Below, piece by piece: positions 1-12,354 of a stretch of DNA of 64,000 nt. Position 1 is the first letter of the stretch. Each line of letters starts with the position of its first letter. Origin of the DNA: Neospora caninum Liverpool (Eukaryota; Apicomplexa; Conoidasida; Eucoccidiorida; Sarcocystidae); NCBI RefSeq assembly GCF_000208865.1, contig NC_018394.1, forward strand, positions 1,447,635 through 1,511,634, given 5' to 3'. Both the position numbers and the translations under genes were made by a program. The notes beneath the pieces are model-generated. The model did no database searches. It was given only the letters and a program-made list of their open reading frames with translations, and was not told the origin of the DNA.

Positions 1-356
1 GCGTACTTGCGGAGAACGTCATACAAAACGCTACCCGCCCGTGTTCACATTGTAATTGTCAAGGGCGGCACAAAACGGGCACGCCTTCGAAACATTCTGT
101 AACACTGTGGCACATTCGGACATATGCACAGGTGTAATGGACGCCCTCTCTCGAATGCACACGCGTGGCTTTGCCGTTGCCCTCCCAACACGCTGCTCGG
201 AATTATGCCTGTACATTGCCACGGGGACTCGAAAGAACGGCAAGACGTTTTTTAACGCATGCCCATGTTTTGAAATAGCTTTGCTTTTTCCACATCAACA
301 GTAGAATCGAACTGTTGACACCGGGGCCGGGAAGTTTCCAATGATGTTTTCCCCGA

Positions 357-364
357 TACTTACG
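357..364 (-). other. Candidate splice donor after the MIC7-like membrane helix
   Basis: On the minus strand the exon reads GGTGTTC|GTAAGTATC, a near-perfect donor just after the membrane segment. If used, the cytoplasmic tail comes from an exon outside the window; if retained, a 54-residue basic tail ends at 203. Tail identity decides microneme sorting in this family, so this choice matters. Confidence 0.55.
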
Positions 365-3052
365 AACACCGTATACAGCAGCGCCGATTAGCATGGCAAT
401 AGCCACGGCGACACAGCACCACAACCAAATGGGGGTGTCCATTCCAGCACCCTCGGTCAACAGAACTTTCACTTGCTGCGCTTTACTCAAAGCCGCGCAT
501 CTATAGCTGCCTGCGTTGTCCGGTAAACATCCTTGGTAACGCCCGCATCGTAGCCCTAGCAACTCGCAGGCCTTGTGTTCGGAGCCGGGAAGCGCTGGCA
601 AACATGCCACAAACGAGGAGAAGGCTTTACACTTTGCTTTTCAATTTAATAGTTCGACGCAAGATTCGGAGGCACTCGTGACAACCCAAAGGCCAAACGT
701 TTTCCAGTCCTGATTGAAGAGATCCAAACAATTGCTCAACCCCCCCAAAAAAACAATGGTGAGTGATATGGTGAACCGTCGAAATAAACCGGGAAAAGTC
801 GATGTAGTGCTCTCACAATTGATGACGCAGTCGGTTCCGAAGGACAGACAACTTCCCATTCGAGCGGACCATTACGCACATGATAACAATTGATAGCTGG
901 TTCCACCTCCAGCAACCAATTTTGTTTGCCGCCTGCAGATTTACCGACGGTATTAGTAGTGAATATGTAGAAATACGTGTAAGAGAGCGAGACAGCAGCA
1001 CTGCGGTGAAACTGAAGCACAGTCAGTCTGTTTTGGATTTCGCGGCAGTGTGCGCCCTACATGCCGCAGTGGCTGCCCATATGACGAGTATGCCATCGTC
1101 TTTTGGAAGCACTTACGCTTGCACTCTCCCTTTCTGCCGCTGCCTTGAAAACCTTCCTTGCACGCACAGGAGTACGATCCCACAGCTGTGGTACACGTGG
1201 CGAAGACAGGATCGCAGTTGTGCTCTCCTGTAGCGCAGAATTCCTTGCCGGTGCACTTCCCATTGGCATCTTTAGCAAATCCTGTTGTGCATTCGCACCG
1301 GTAAGATCCTGGTGTGTTGATGCAGACCGAGTTCTCCGGGCACCGATCTGGTTCTTCACATTCATTGATATCTGAATGGCAAAAACCAGAAGAACTAGAT
1401 GCATGTCAATCTACTGTCTCCAAAGGCTTCCACCCAAAGATCGTATGAGGGCAGACGAGACTTGATTCGATTTAGCTTGAAGGCTGCAAACGAGCGTTAA
1501 TGCGCTTCACGAACGTAACGATATCCCCCAATCGTCAAGTGCTGGGTACCCATACGGTCCCACAACAGGAAAAGTCTACCACAAGAAAAGAACCACGACG
1601 GAACTGATCAGAACCTAACATACTGGAGAACAACACAAGCATGTGGTGGCTTGTCCACGCGAAAAATAACTGCCACCAGCGCCACCCCCAACAGAACTCA
1701 GAAACTCTGCGGGGAACTATGGAAATGCCAGGCAAAATCGTGGTACCTTAATAACGGTCTAACCTTCCATATCTCTGTAGAGGCGTTTGACTCACCTTTG
1801 CATGCTCTTCCCGGCTTGCCGTCATTCCCTGTGTACCCTGGCAAGCACCTGCAGGTTACTGGCTTGCCATCGTTGTTGATGCAGTCGCTGTGTTCTGCGC
1901 AGCCTCCTCGGTTCTCCAAGCATTCATTTATATCTACGGGTCGAATGGAAAAGCCACTAGCAGACACCATGGATAGGTCGGTAGTCAGGACTTCGCCAGC
2001 AAATGGTATCTCGCAACCCTTCAAGGAAGGGCGTCTACTAACCACAACCTCTAGCTGTAACTTTCGTAGAGACAGTTGCAAAATGAAAAAGTTGTAGAGC
2101 ACTACTGATGATAGAAACACTACGGGTAAGTAGCTGGACGGTAGGCGATCCCATGGAAAGATCCCCCGCTGTGGCACCGAATGGAAACCGCACACGTCAT
2201 CTCCGACTGTTCATTTCAACACTGAAAGAATAGCAATGCATTATATGACAAGAGCTTTAAGTGTTACAGCATTCAAAGGCGCTATCTGTGTAAGCCGTAC
2301 AACTATAACAACTCTTCTTCCATCTGAACCACCGAGACGGAAGAAGCGTTTTGCAGAGTGATCAGTCGGGCGGTCTACGGGATGGTAGCCAGCGGCAATT
2401 ACCTTCGCAAACGTTATCATTCAAGGTCCGGTATTCATTACACTTGCACTCGAAGCTGCCTGGAGTGTTTACGCAATCAGAATTCTGTATTTTGTTGAAA
2501 CAAAACGCTACTCCTGTAGCACATTCGTCGATATCTGCAAGCACACAAAATGGTAGTCCCCGGCCATGATAATACTGTCGCCACAGGTCTGTAAAAATAC
2601 GTGGAGTCACAAGACTAACTACCTAAAAACATGGGGACGAACCAGCGTCTTCTGTCACTTCTTTTTGGATTTGATGAGCCTATGATTCTGCGCTCAAGAC
2701 GGACGGGAAGCCCCTGTTTTCCCTTGTGGAGCAGCCCGGCAGCTAACCCACACAGGAGGCGACACGGTCAGGTTGGCAATCGCAGACGTTTGGGTAGAAG
2801 GCAGGAGAATTTGCCCCCCAAACAAAACCGAAAATGATTGCTTATTATGCACAATGCCAGGAAATGCAGCGCTTCTGTATTACCCCGTGCGAACTTTCCG
2901 ACTGGCCAGCGTACCCGTGCATGAGGAGTGTGTCATCCGGCCCTCGGCCCGAAAGCCAGGCTTGCAAGTACAGTAGAACTCCCTGGCGAGTGAAATGCAT
3001 CCGGCAGAATTAGGGAGGGTTCCACAAAAAGCTGTCCCTCCCAACTCGCATG
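364..3052 (-). CDS. MIC7: EGF-repeat transmembrane microneme protein, MIC7-like (5' end not found)
   Basis: Likely a type I membrane adhesin or escorter of the apical micronemes, with extracellular EGF modules that bind partners or host ligands. Exons in transcript order: 3052-2915, 2534-2403, 1933-1796, 1371-1117, 594-364. Each joins in frame. Each of the first three codes one six-cysteine EGF domain; the fourth codes two; the fifth codes a partial EGF (CELLGLRCGRYQGC) followed by the membrane helix WLWCCVAVAIAMLIGAAVYG. DI(N/D)EC openings suggest calcium-binding EGFs. Five complete EGFs plus one helix fit what I recall of Toxoplasma MIC7. The signal-peptide exon was not located, and must end in phase 1. 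A strong GTAAGT donor lies right after the helix, so the cytoplasmic tail may be in an exon beyond position 1; unspliced, the frame runs to a stop at 203. The class is secure, the exact symbol less so. Confidence 0.75.
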
Positions 3053-6000
3053 CTGCAACACAAGTACCACAAACACAGGATAAAGGTAAATAGTGCTTTC
3101 AGTTGGAAGTGAACAGAAGTTGATCGCGCATACGAAACAGTAAGCGACAGCAAGACCCTGTTGGAAGCCTCAGACCCTGGAATGGGATCAACTTAAGTAA
3201 GCCAGTCACACCAGGAAAAAACCATAGAACTTTCCCACCGGAGAGGATAGCTGGGGAGTTCTCTGCATATGAACCGCTAGGTTTCACTTGAGAACTGTGT
3301 CTCTGGAAGCATCGAACGGGGCTTACCATCTCTCGACTCTGAGGCCCCCATCGCTGGGCCACTCAACTCTATCTTCTACTTTCTACGATATACCCACATG
3401 CGGGATGGTGAACGCGAGCTTTCTTGGAGCTGCTGCCCCGGAGCGACAGGAACACCTTCCTTTTGTACACTCTGCGACCAGACTATCCCAGAAATCTCCT
3501 CTCCAGTGCTTACAAAAAAACTTTCCAGTACGTGAGTGTATCAAAAGGTCACGAAAAAACTGGATACAAATCACGAGATTCCTATGCTCACAAAACCTGA
3601 AGCATTAGCTGCTCCGTGCGAGTCGTCGCCTGCCTTCCGTCAAATGAGACGCACGCAAAAAGAAGCAACCGGAATCGGACGCAAAACGTCGGCGCTGCAT
3701 GCGGAACTCGGCAGAAGCAAGCACGGGGAGCTTAAATATCGCTCTAAGGGGCATCCCACCCGTCTAGAGGAAAATCAGAAAACCGCTGACTGTGGCACAT
3801 CACTGACGCCCAGGTATCAGACTCCTCCACAGAAAAAGAAAGCCAGTCAAATCCAATCCAGGAGCAATGAGACGCCCCAGGAACGCCTCACGTGATGGCA
3901 AGGCCCCGATGTTGTTAGGACTGAAACCAAGTCACTGGCCGCATTGATGTGTAAATCTCTATCTGCACTGAGCAGTGGCAACGATGACAGAGAAAGGGAC
4001 CTGTATGTGAATTAGGGAACTGTCGAAACCGGACGGTGCCGATCAGAAAGGCAATTTCCTTGATAGCTGGATTAGAGCTGCATTTTGTATCATTCGTCCC
4101 ACGGGACTCCTGTTATGCCCGCAGCTGTTGGACGTTTGCGGTCTACATTCAGGTGTACTGTGCACCTATCCTTTCTGAAAAAGAAGCTGTGGTTGAGCAG
4201 GTAGGTAGCGTTTGCAAATTGTCTGGTTCAATTCGAGGTAAGGAAGAGTGGCGTGTTCGCCAGGCTTATGCTTCAAGCAGACGGGAGTTTCGTGATACAC
4301 TTACGCCCACTTACATCAACATATAGTCTGTTCCTGCAGTTTCCACGGATACGCTTCATCGCTCTCGCATACCTTTTGGAAATCCGTAGGAGCCATGCAT
4401 TGCATACCAGCTTCAGACGTCGCATGAGGGGAGGTTTGGGCACACGGTGTTGCCCCTGGCACACAATAAAATTTGGTGAAAGACTTCTTCGTTGTGTTTG
4501 CTCGGGGATACGCAGGCCGTGACCTCGAACTGGACACCTTCCTCCCGACGCGAAAGTCTGTAACTACGCATACTCGTTTGAAGATGCCGTAGCAACTAAT
4601 GTTAGCGCTTCGAGCATCGAACGCTAAAGAGGGGGGGGGGGCGGCTCTGGTGCCACAAGCCCCGATTGTCGACATCACGTTTCCGAGTTCCGTTTCAGCC
4701 CGTCTTCGAGGGGTGATGCATTTTCTCTTTCCTCCTGGCATTAGGCCAGATGCCCGGACTCCATGCATCGCCGTGCAACGCGTCTGCCCAGTGTAAGCAG
4801 GGTCTAGTTTCGATCGAGACTTGAACAACTTAGAACGGGACCTTTTTCGCCACAACTCGGTGCTCTACTAGTCTCCACTTTTACGCATAGGGAAGAGGTG
4901 TGTGTTCCAAAGGGCAAATGCTGCCGAAAGGTCTATAGTAGAAGGTACATTGTTCGGTTTTGGCAAGGCAGTCAGGGATGACCACAGGAGCCGACTCCGT
5001 GAAAAATGCGGAAGTCCGTCGCCGCGAGACACATGAAAACGTTCCTCACTTCAGTCGCAGCGAATGACTCCTCTCAAGTGACCCACCCGTTTTTTTGTTG
5101 TTTATCGCCTACGACAAAAAAAACGAGGCTGCGAGAATGCAATAAACTCAAGCGCATTTTGAATTTGCTTTGCAGGGAGACAACAAGGGAGGTAAAAAGG
5201 AGCGGGGCACACGTGCTGCTGTGCTTGCCTGGGAAACACTACCGCTGTGACTTTCCGGGCGTCCGCTACCTCGCGTCATTTTTGCAAGCTTCTTTTCTCC
5301 CAGTGAAAAATCGCCTCTCCCTTTCTGATGCAGAGGGTCAGTTCCGCTGCCGTCGCGCTTTCACCGTCAAGCGGATATTCCATGCTTAGCTAAGCACTTC
5401 AGTTGCCGGAATGTGTTTTTTTCGGCGTCTCTCTCGGCTTTCTTCAACAGGGTCTTTTTGTCTCGGCATCACCGGGCCGTGTGTGCCACAAGCCGTTTGG
5501 GAATCCGGTTTTCTTTTTTCCACACCGGAGTTTGTCTTCGGCTGTAGAAGAGCTGCGCTTCTCTCCCTTTTTCTCAGAAAACTCACGCTTGGGGCGCACG
5601 TACGTGTGCCGGATCTCGTCATCGTAAATTGTAGTCCTTTCATACCACCACCTCGGCGTCGAAGCGAGGAGACGGCTGGTTTCGGTTTGTTTGTTCATCG
5701 TCTGTGAGAGGGATCCTTCGTCAATGGTCGGCAGTGGGGACAACCGGTGGTAATTTCTTACTCACGATTCTAATGTCACCTGTGTGCAGCTTGTGTCTGA
5801 CGGTCTCCTGGTTCGTACCCCCGTTTCTCCGGCAGGGGTATCTTGTACGGTCTTTCCCGGTGTCTATTGTTTTCAGCCGGACCCAGGCGTGCCTGTGTAG
5901 AAAACCGAGCATTTTCTTGTGACGCTTTTCAGCCAAGTTGAGTAGGCTGCATATCTCACTTCCAGAAGCCTAGTCAGACTGTGAGACTGTGAGCCCGCCT

Positions 6001-6616
6001 CCGTTTTTTCCTTCAGTGTGCTTGGTGGCCACACACGTGGCTTCCGCGATCGCTCCTACCGTGTTGGGTGTGTGTGTTGTTCCCTCGACCCTGCATTAAG
6101 GAACCGTGAAGCAAGGGTGGCGAAAGGAAAAGAATCATCGCGCAAACGACACTCCTACCTGCTTGAGTTGAGACTTCTGTTCTTTTTGACTCTTTCGTCT
6201 GCCACCGATTGGCGCTGAGAACGCGTTTGCCTCTGTCCATACGGTTCTTCGGACTTGCAGGCGCCGAGTCAAAATTGTGACATTTGCGCAAGTTAAGGAA
6301 CAACAGAACCTCGCGCGTGTTCTGGGCAAACGTGAATTCCAGTCAGCCGCCCTTTTCGACAAACATACGCAAATTCCTACAGAAAACATAGGTGCGGATG
6401 TCCATCAATCACCTTCCAAGAAGGAGCCCCTAATTTTCTATTTTCTCTCCCGGAAAGCCCCTAACCCGCGTGGGATAGGTTGCGGCGCGGGAGGGGGGGG
6501 TGCTGCCGGGGTGGATGTGAACGTCACCTCGCATATCACCCTCTGTTTTGTTTCCGTTCGCAACAGTGAACGCGTTCTCCTCCCGTGTTAACTCCTTCAC
6601 TGTATCAGTTGTCAGG
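3053..6616. other. Intergenic region with divergent promoters
   Basis: This lies between the minus-strand EGF gene and the plus-strand phosphotransferase. No ORF here has convincing domain content or splice structure. It holds an 11-G tract at 4631-4641, pyrimidine-rich sequence at 5400-5900 typical of coccidian 5' UTRs, and a TGAGACG sequence near 3643 resembling the WGAGACG motif of Toxoplasma promoters. The missing first exon of the EGF gene is probably in its left part. Confidence 0.4.
4631..4641. repeat. Poly-G tract, 11 bases
   Basis: Uninterrupted G run in non-coding DNA; likely length-polymorphic. Confidence 0.9.
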
Positions 6617-9600
6617 ATGGTGTTTGGGCACTACATTCCCCCGTTGGGGCTGAAGAACTTGCACAGCTACAAGTACTCGTCGGGAGGATATACACCGTTG
6701 GACAAGGTCATGAACCCGTGGTGGGAATTTGTTGCGTCCCTTGTTCCAGCTACAGTCCACCCGAACGTTCTGACTGTTCTTGGTTTCCTCTGCGCCATTG
6801 GGGCATCCATTCTGCAGCTCACCTATTCGGTGACGTTGTCTGAAGAAGCACCTCGGTGGGTGTATCTTGCAGTTGCCTTCCTCTTTTTCCTTTACCAAAC
6901 ATTCGACGCAATTGATGGGAAGCACGCGAGACGGAACAGTCTGAGTTCTCCGCTCGGCCAGCTTTTCGACCATGGATGCGACATCATTCTTGCCACCCCT
7001 CTCACGTTAGTCAGCATCGCCGTCATTACCGCGGGCACGGGCATCGTGCAGCACGCCATAGCCATGTCGAGCTCCCAGGCGCTCCAGTTCATCTACATGG
7101 TAAGTGGCTGCAAGGCACTCTACGAACGGCAAAAGCTTGTCCCACTCTTCCTCGTATCTACTGGAAAAGGCCAGTGGAACCTCTGAAGAATCATCGTTTT
7201 CTCGGTCTTCGCTGGGGTCCTTTTGAAGATGTGCCGTTTGTTCCGGGAGGACTCGCGAATGCTTTTTCCAAATTCTCTCCAGCGTAACACCCCTCTATAC
7301 ATTGCGGAACTCCCGATAGATAAAGCAGAGGCAGAAACAGTTCGGCTCCCATCCGGATGCCCTTTTTCTTCTGGCTGCACACGCGTCTTCTTCCTGTGTC
7401 GACCTTGGGGTAGGAAATTTGTAGGAATATCGTGCCCGTTTCGGAGTCTGTTCGCAAGAACAACCGACCAAGGTTGTCTGCCGTGATACGAACGACTGGA
7501 GTCGCCTTTGATGGGGCGTTGCCTCGGTGCCGTCGCTTGCTGTGGCTCTACGGGAAGCGTTTACATATGCCTTTGCCAAAAACGTTTGTGAATGTCATTC
7601 CCTACACTCGTCCGCAGATGCTCACTGACAGGAGCAGCTCCGAGGGTTCGACTTTGTGTCTGCGATGAATTTTTGCTTTCCTTTCTCGTCCAGAACACGC
7701 ACTGAGAGAGCGGTGTTTTTGTCAGCGCTCTGGCGGTTTCTGCGTTCCGAAGATTTGGTGCCACCGCTCAACCCCGCCTCGCACCTGCGTGCTTCTCGTT
7801 CACCTACGTGTCGTTGCTCCGGGGGGTAGTTCGGTGTTCAGTAAAGACACCGGGTTTTTTCTCCTCACTGCAGCATGAAGGAGTGCTGAAGAGCGTCCGA
7901 TGCACACTTTGCTTGGCAGTCTTGTCCGATAGTCGACAAGAATTCACAGGACGCCGCTTCCCTGTTTTTTCGTGCATGCAGTGGTGGGAACTGCATTTCC
8001 ACGTGTTCTACGCCGCCACGGGCTTTCTCGGCGTGACGGAGGCGCAGATGGGGGTAAGTGTTAGAAAAACTTTCTAGGAGAAAAAAAGGCGCAGAACTAT
8101 CCGCTGCCGGCACGAGCACACATTTCGGTCCACCTTTGTCTTCTTTCTTTAGGTCATGGCCATGGCGCTCGTTTCCGGGACTGTCGGCCCGTGGGTGTGG
8201 CGATACAATCTCCTGAAACTGCTTCCTTCCCCCCTCAAGTAAGGCTGGGAGAAAGCGGTCTGTCCGTGTGTCAGGTTTTAACCCAACGGGCATAACAGGT
8301 TGGGCACTGCGAAGGAATCATTCGATTTGCGTTGCGATGCGCTATTTCCTCCGCACCTTGTTACGTCTTTTGAAATGATGTGCAGATCTACGACTGCACT
8401 CCTCGGCAGACCTTTTGCGGGATTTCTGCATGCATGCGTCTGACAGTGTCTTCCGAACGGCTGTCGAGCCGGTCCGTTTGACAGGGCGGTTCCACATGCC
8501 TGTCCATCGATGCAAAATACCCCCGGGGTTTTGGGCTGATGCTGCGGTCCACAGCAAAACGACTGCAGCGGTGTGCCGATTTTGTTTGCAGGGACATGGC
8601 TGGGTCCGTCATGAGCATGTTCAATACGGATTTGAACGGCCTCTTCCTTGTCCAGGCTACCCTCGTTGCTTGGTGAGCCCGATCGCTTCGCACGCTCTGC
8701 GTCAAGACAGCCAAGGCGAACAGTGGGGTGTATATACAGTGGATGTTCGAACGTTTGATTGCACAAGTGGTGGGAAACGGACCCAAAGTTAGGATATTCA
8801 CCTTGTGATTCGGTTCTCTCCCGTCGTTGTGTAGACGTACGAGGACATCTCGCTCTCAATCTCGGCGAACAACGGGAAAGAAAGACTGGCACGCAACTGA
8901 GAGGACATGTGTGGAGAGTTGCCCTTTTGCTTTTTTGTGCAGCAATCTGCCAGCCCTCGTGTACGACGTCGTTATGGGGATCGTGCGAGCACCGAAACGG
9001 CCTCTGGCTGCCTCTCAGATATTCGGTTTGATTTGCTACATGGTTCTCCAAGGAGCGCTGTGGCACACGTGTAAGGTCTGCATGAAGCCGGTTTCTTCTC
9101 GCGTCGTGCGAACGTGGCGGGCCGTGTCGAGCTTTGTGGACGGTGTGGCCGTTCCATTTTCTCGAGCGTTCGGGGATACATTACGCAATTCTCTGCCTTG
9201 TCCCTCTTCCTTTTCTTTATGCAAAAAAGACTAGCTTCTACCAAGAGTTCCTTTCCTGTTCCCTCCCGTTAGGCGGAGCCTGCCGTTCAGAGGTGCCAGA
9301 ACAGGTTGGAGGCTTTCGCTCGTTTTTTTGTGTGTCTTGGTCTCCTCTGTTGTTCGCATTTTCTCTGGTATATCAGCGCGTGCTGTGTTTCCGCCGTGTG
9401 GCCTCGCACCGCAGGACACCTTCGTTTCCGTTGGTGCCTTCCGCAAACGAATTTCGCCCGTTTGCGTCCGTACTCTGGATTGCGCGCGTTCGCGTTTTCT
9501 CCCTGTTGTTTCCACAGACTTTTCTTGTGTGGATGTCTCATGGCCCTCTCCCTTCAGGCCTCGAGGGCCCCTTGGAAGCTCGGACATCGCCGGGGCTCGT

Positions 9601-10588
9601 CTACTTCACAGTGACAACATCCTACAGTATCTTGCTGCTGCGAATCTGCCTGAGTGCGACTTGTCGTTTCCCGTTCAAACTCGTTAACTTCCCCGTCGTT
9701 CCTTTCTTCCTCACGGCCGCCGGCATCGTCACGTCGCCATGGTGCCGCACGCATCGATACGCTCTTCTTGCAGTAAGGCGGAGAAACGTGTACTGCATGG
9801 AACTGTGGCCAAATGCATTTTCACCAGAATGCTGCAGCGTGAGAAGGAGTTAATTCTCCAGGGCAGTTTGCACTCTCTCGACACCCCTCCGTGATTTCAC
9901 TCACGTTGATAACTCTCGAGCTGTCGGTAAAAAAACAGCAGAGAGCTACCTGCAGCCTCGGGACAGTGCGCTACTAGCAAGCGAAGCAGTGCGATGGAGC
10001 CGGCGTGGAGCGGCCGGGTCGGACTGCGTAGCGGGAGGGGGGCGTGTTTGAGTGTCTGCCTACGTGAGCGTACTTTTATACACCTCACGTGTGCTTCGCT
10101 TTCTCTCGTGGCTACTTCCGTAGTTCCCAGGTTATGTGGTCGGCCACGTGGGGGTGCGGCATTGTGGAATTCAAGTGGTTTTACAGCCCCCAGGGTGGCG
10201 CGTGTCAGGCCTGCCGCGTATACTCATTGGGGCCCGGTGATGCGGTGTCCATGAACTATTGTGGTGTGGCCGGAAATGACCCTTTGTGTTTTTTCGGGTT
10301 CTGTGTCTTGCGCAGATGGTGAGCATTTGGAACGTTGTCTACCTGGCCGACTTCTTGTACACAAGTGTTTCAGATGTCTGCAGTTCTCTGGACATTTCTT
10401 GCTTTCGGGTGGATTATTGCAAAAAGAAAGACGGTGCGCAGAGCGCCAAGGGTACGCCTGGAACCGCCGAGGGTGAGACTCAGGGACTGAAGCGACGTGG
10501 CAAGGCTGCGGAGCTTGTTGCGCACGAAGACGAGAACATCCCAGTGGCGACCGTCTCCTCGAGGGAAAACAGACGGCGAGGGGCTTGA
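6617..10588 (+). CDS. Ethanolamine/choline phosphotransferase (CDP-alcohol phosphatidyltransferase family)
   Basis: Transfers phosphoethanolamine or phosphocholine from the CDP-alcohol to diacylglycerol, the last Kennedy-pathway step, in ER membranes. Exons: 6617-7099, 7982-8053, 8153-8238, 8592-8672, 8943-9070, 9558-9772, 10316-10588; all phases close, giving about 445 residues, slightly over the usual 390-420. The family motif DG(x2)AR(x8)G(x3)D(x3)D is complete at residues 100-122 (D100, G101, A104, R105, G114, D118, D122). Several hydrophobic helices follow (exons 2-7). The start is the first in-frame ATG (MVFGHYIPPL); the open frame upstream has no ATG. The last exon ends in a hydrophilic Lys/Glu-rich tail of about 55 residues, probably cytosolic. 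Ethanolamine versus choline preference cannot be read from the sequence. The small exon borders at 8943 and 9558 were chosen because they restore the membrane-helix frame. Confidence 0.9.
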
Positions 10589-12354
10589 AAAAGGGACAAC
10601 AAGCGCAGGAACGGCGGATGTACCAAATCTACCCAAAAACGGATAGCTCCCGCCGCCAGCATGCCGGAACAGTAAGATGTCTGCGGGCCGGTGGGAGTCT
10701 CTGCGCGAACACCGCGGCCGTACTCCGCCATGTTTCTTGTTTGGAAAGTGGTGCGGAAGGTGGAGTCAAGCACTGTTTGTGTGATGTGCGGCGTTCGTGG
10801 AAAATTCCACGAAGACATCCTGGTGGTAGTTTGTAAACAATTCCAGAGCCGTTGAAGCTGTTCCCCCGAAAGCATCCCTTTTTTGTGTCGATCTGGGAAG
10901 GAACGAGCTCTTCCGTGGTGCCTTTTCGTTTCCATGCCACTCTCGGCGAGAAGCAAACGGCCGAGCCCACTGCTGGGCCGTGTGGCTTTCTGCCACACCG
11001 TGGGTGCGTCTACGCAGAAGTGTGCGGTTTTATACCGACGCACACAGATGCAACCATGTACCCGAAAAAATGCATGCCTGCACTTCATCAAATGCAAATG
11101 AGTGGTGGAAGGCTTTCGCGCCTCGGCACTCCATTGTGGTCTTGCGACTGTTCCCTCCCGTGCACGTGAGATGGGTATGGGTGCCGCTGTTTCCGGGGCC
11201 GCATTTTTTCCCGTCGCTACTGCTGGTTGCCTTTTCCTGATTTGTCTTGTACACGTGTTGTGCAAATCGAAACGAGCTGCGGAGTTCCGCAGCCGCTCTC
11301 CTGGTTTCGGGGTCGGGATCTTTCTCGTTTCTCGGCTGTCAGGGCTTCGGTGCGGTTTTCCTCAAGACTTCGAAGGATTCTTGGTGAAGTGTGTGAGCAG
11401 AGCATTGCGCAATCTTGGCAGCATTCTGTTTGGCCAATTGGAATTTGTTTTAGCTGACACTTCGTCTTGACCGACTGTACCTCTCCCTGCCCTTCTGGCC
11501 ACATTGCTCGTTCTGGAAAACTCAAACCTCATCTAAAGAGCGCTATGGGGGACGTTGGGCGGTTCCCGTCACCCGCTTTACCTTTTGTCTACTTTCTTTG
11601 TCAAGGCACCGTTCGAGGTGTTACACCGGTGCGTTCTTATACGATAGGGGCACCCCGACAGCAAAGTGGAAATGGCTCCTGTTCCCTTGCTAGACCAAGG
11701 GCACTTTTATTCAGGAACGCCACACAACCTCGAGAGGGGGCAAGACTCGTCAAAAGAGGTGTTCCTATTGGAGACATCCACGCCAGTGTAGACTGCGCAG
11801 GAATGAAACGAAGAAGTGAACTCATGGGCAGCAGGCAATATGAGAAGATTCACACCAAGAAGAGATAAAACTCGAAAGTACGGGCAGCGCCCGCAAGAGA
11901 AAATGACGCTTGGCGAGCTCCATAGTCGGTGAGATAGCTTTGGTACGATCTCGGACGACGGCGAAAGAGTCGTGTGATAACAGGAGATCCTTGTTCTACG
12001 GCACAACAGAGATATAGATCTGTGTTCAAAGGGACTTCTGTTCCAACCGTGGCAACGGTTAGACCGTGTAATGTTGTTACCGCGGTGTAAGTATTGTCTC
12101 TGTACAAATGATCCGCGATCCAAAACTGTATAACTCAAATCAAATGTAGGGCCTGCGATAATTCACCAAGGGCCAAAAGAGAAAGATCGCGTTAGTTCGG
12201 TTGAACAGGCGTCTGACATAGTATGGTACAAAGATCAGATCTGTGCGCCAAGAAAAACAGTCTAAATGTTAGTCACGTGGAGAGGGTTAACTGCCGCCGC
12301 GAAGCAGAACTCCAGGCTTGACAGAGCCAGAGTTCGCTCCTTTGTTTTTAACCT
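10589..12354. other. Convergent intergenic region (3' ends of transferase and kinesin)
   Basis: Both flanking genes end here, so it should hold two 3' UTRs. ORFs are short and without coding character. The only distinctive piece is the 50-base sequence at 12096-12145 that recurs at 49.25 kb. Confidence 0.5.
12096..12145 (+). repeat. Dispersed 50-bp sequence, copy 1
   Basis: Matches 49251-49300 in the same orientation at 45 of 50 positions, including the core ATCCGCGATCC and AACTGTATAACTCAAATC. The flanks do not match. Function unknown; it may be an organelle-derived insert or a small dispersed element. Confidence 0.7.

Noticed and set aside
8278..9066. 262-codon minus-strand ORF
   Set aside because: It lies antisense to transferase exons with conserved membrane helices and has no recognisable content.
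10480..11265. 261-codon minus-strand ORF
   Set aside because: It overlaps the last transferase exon in antisense, shows no domain, and its start is not supported.
11707..12138. Minus-strand ORF starting SYTVLDRG, similar to one at 48781-49293
   Set aside because: The similarity is only the shared 50-bp DNA element; the rest of the two ORFs is unrelated, so this is not a protein family.
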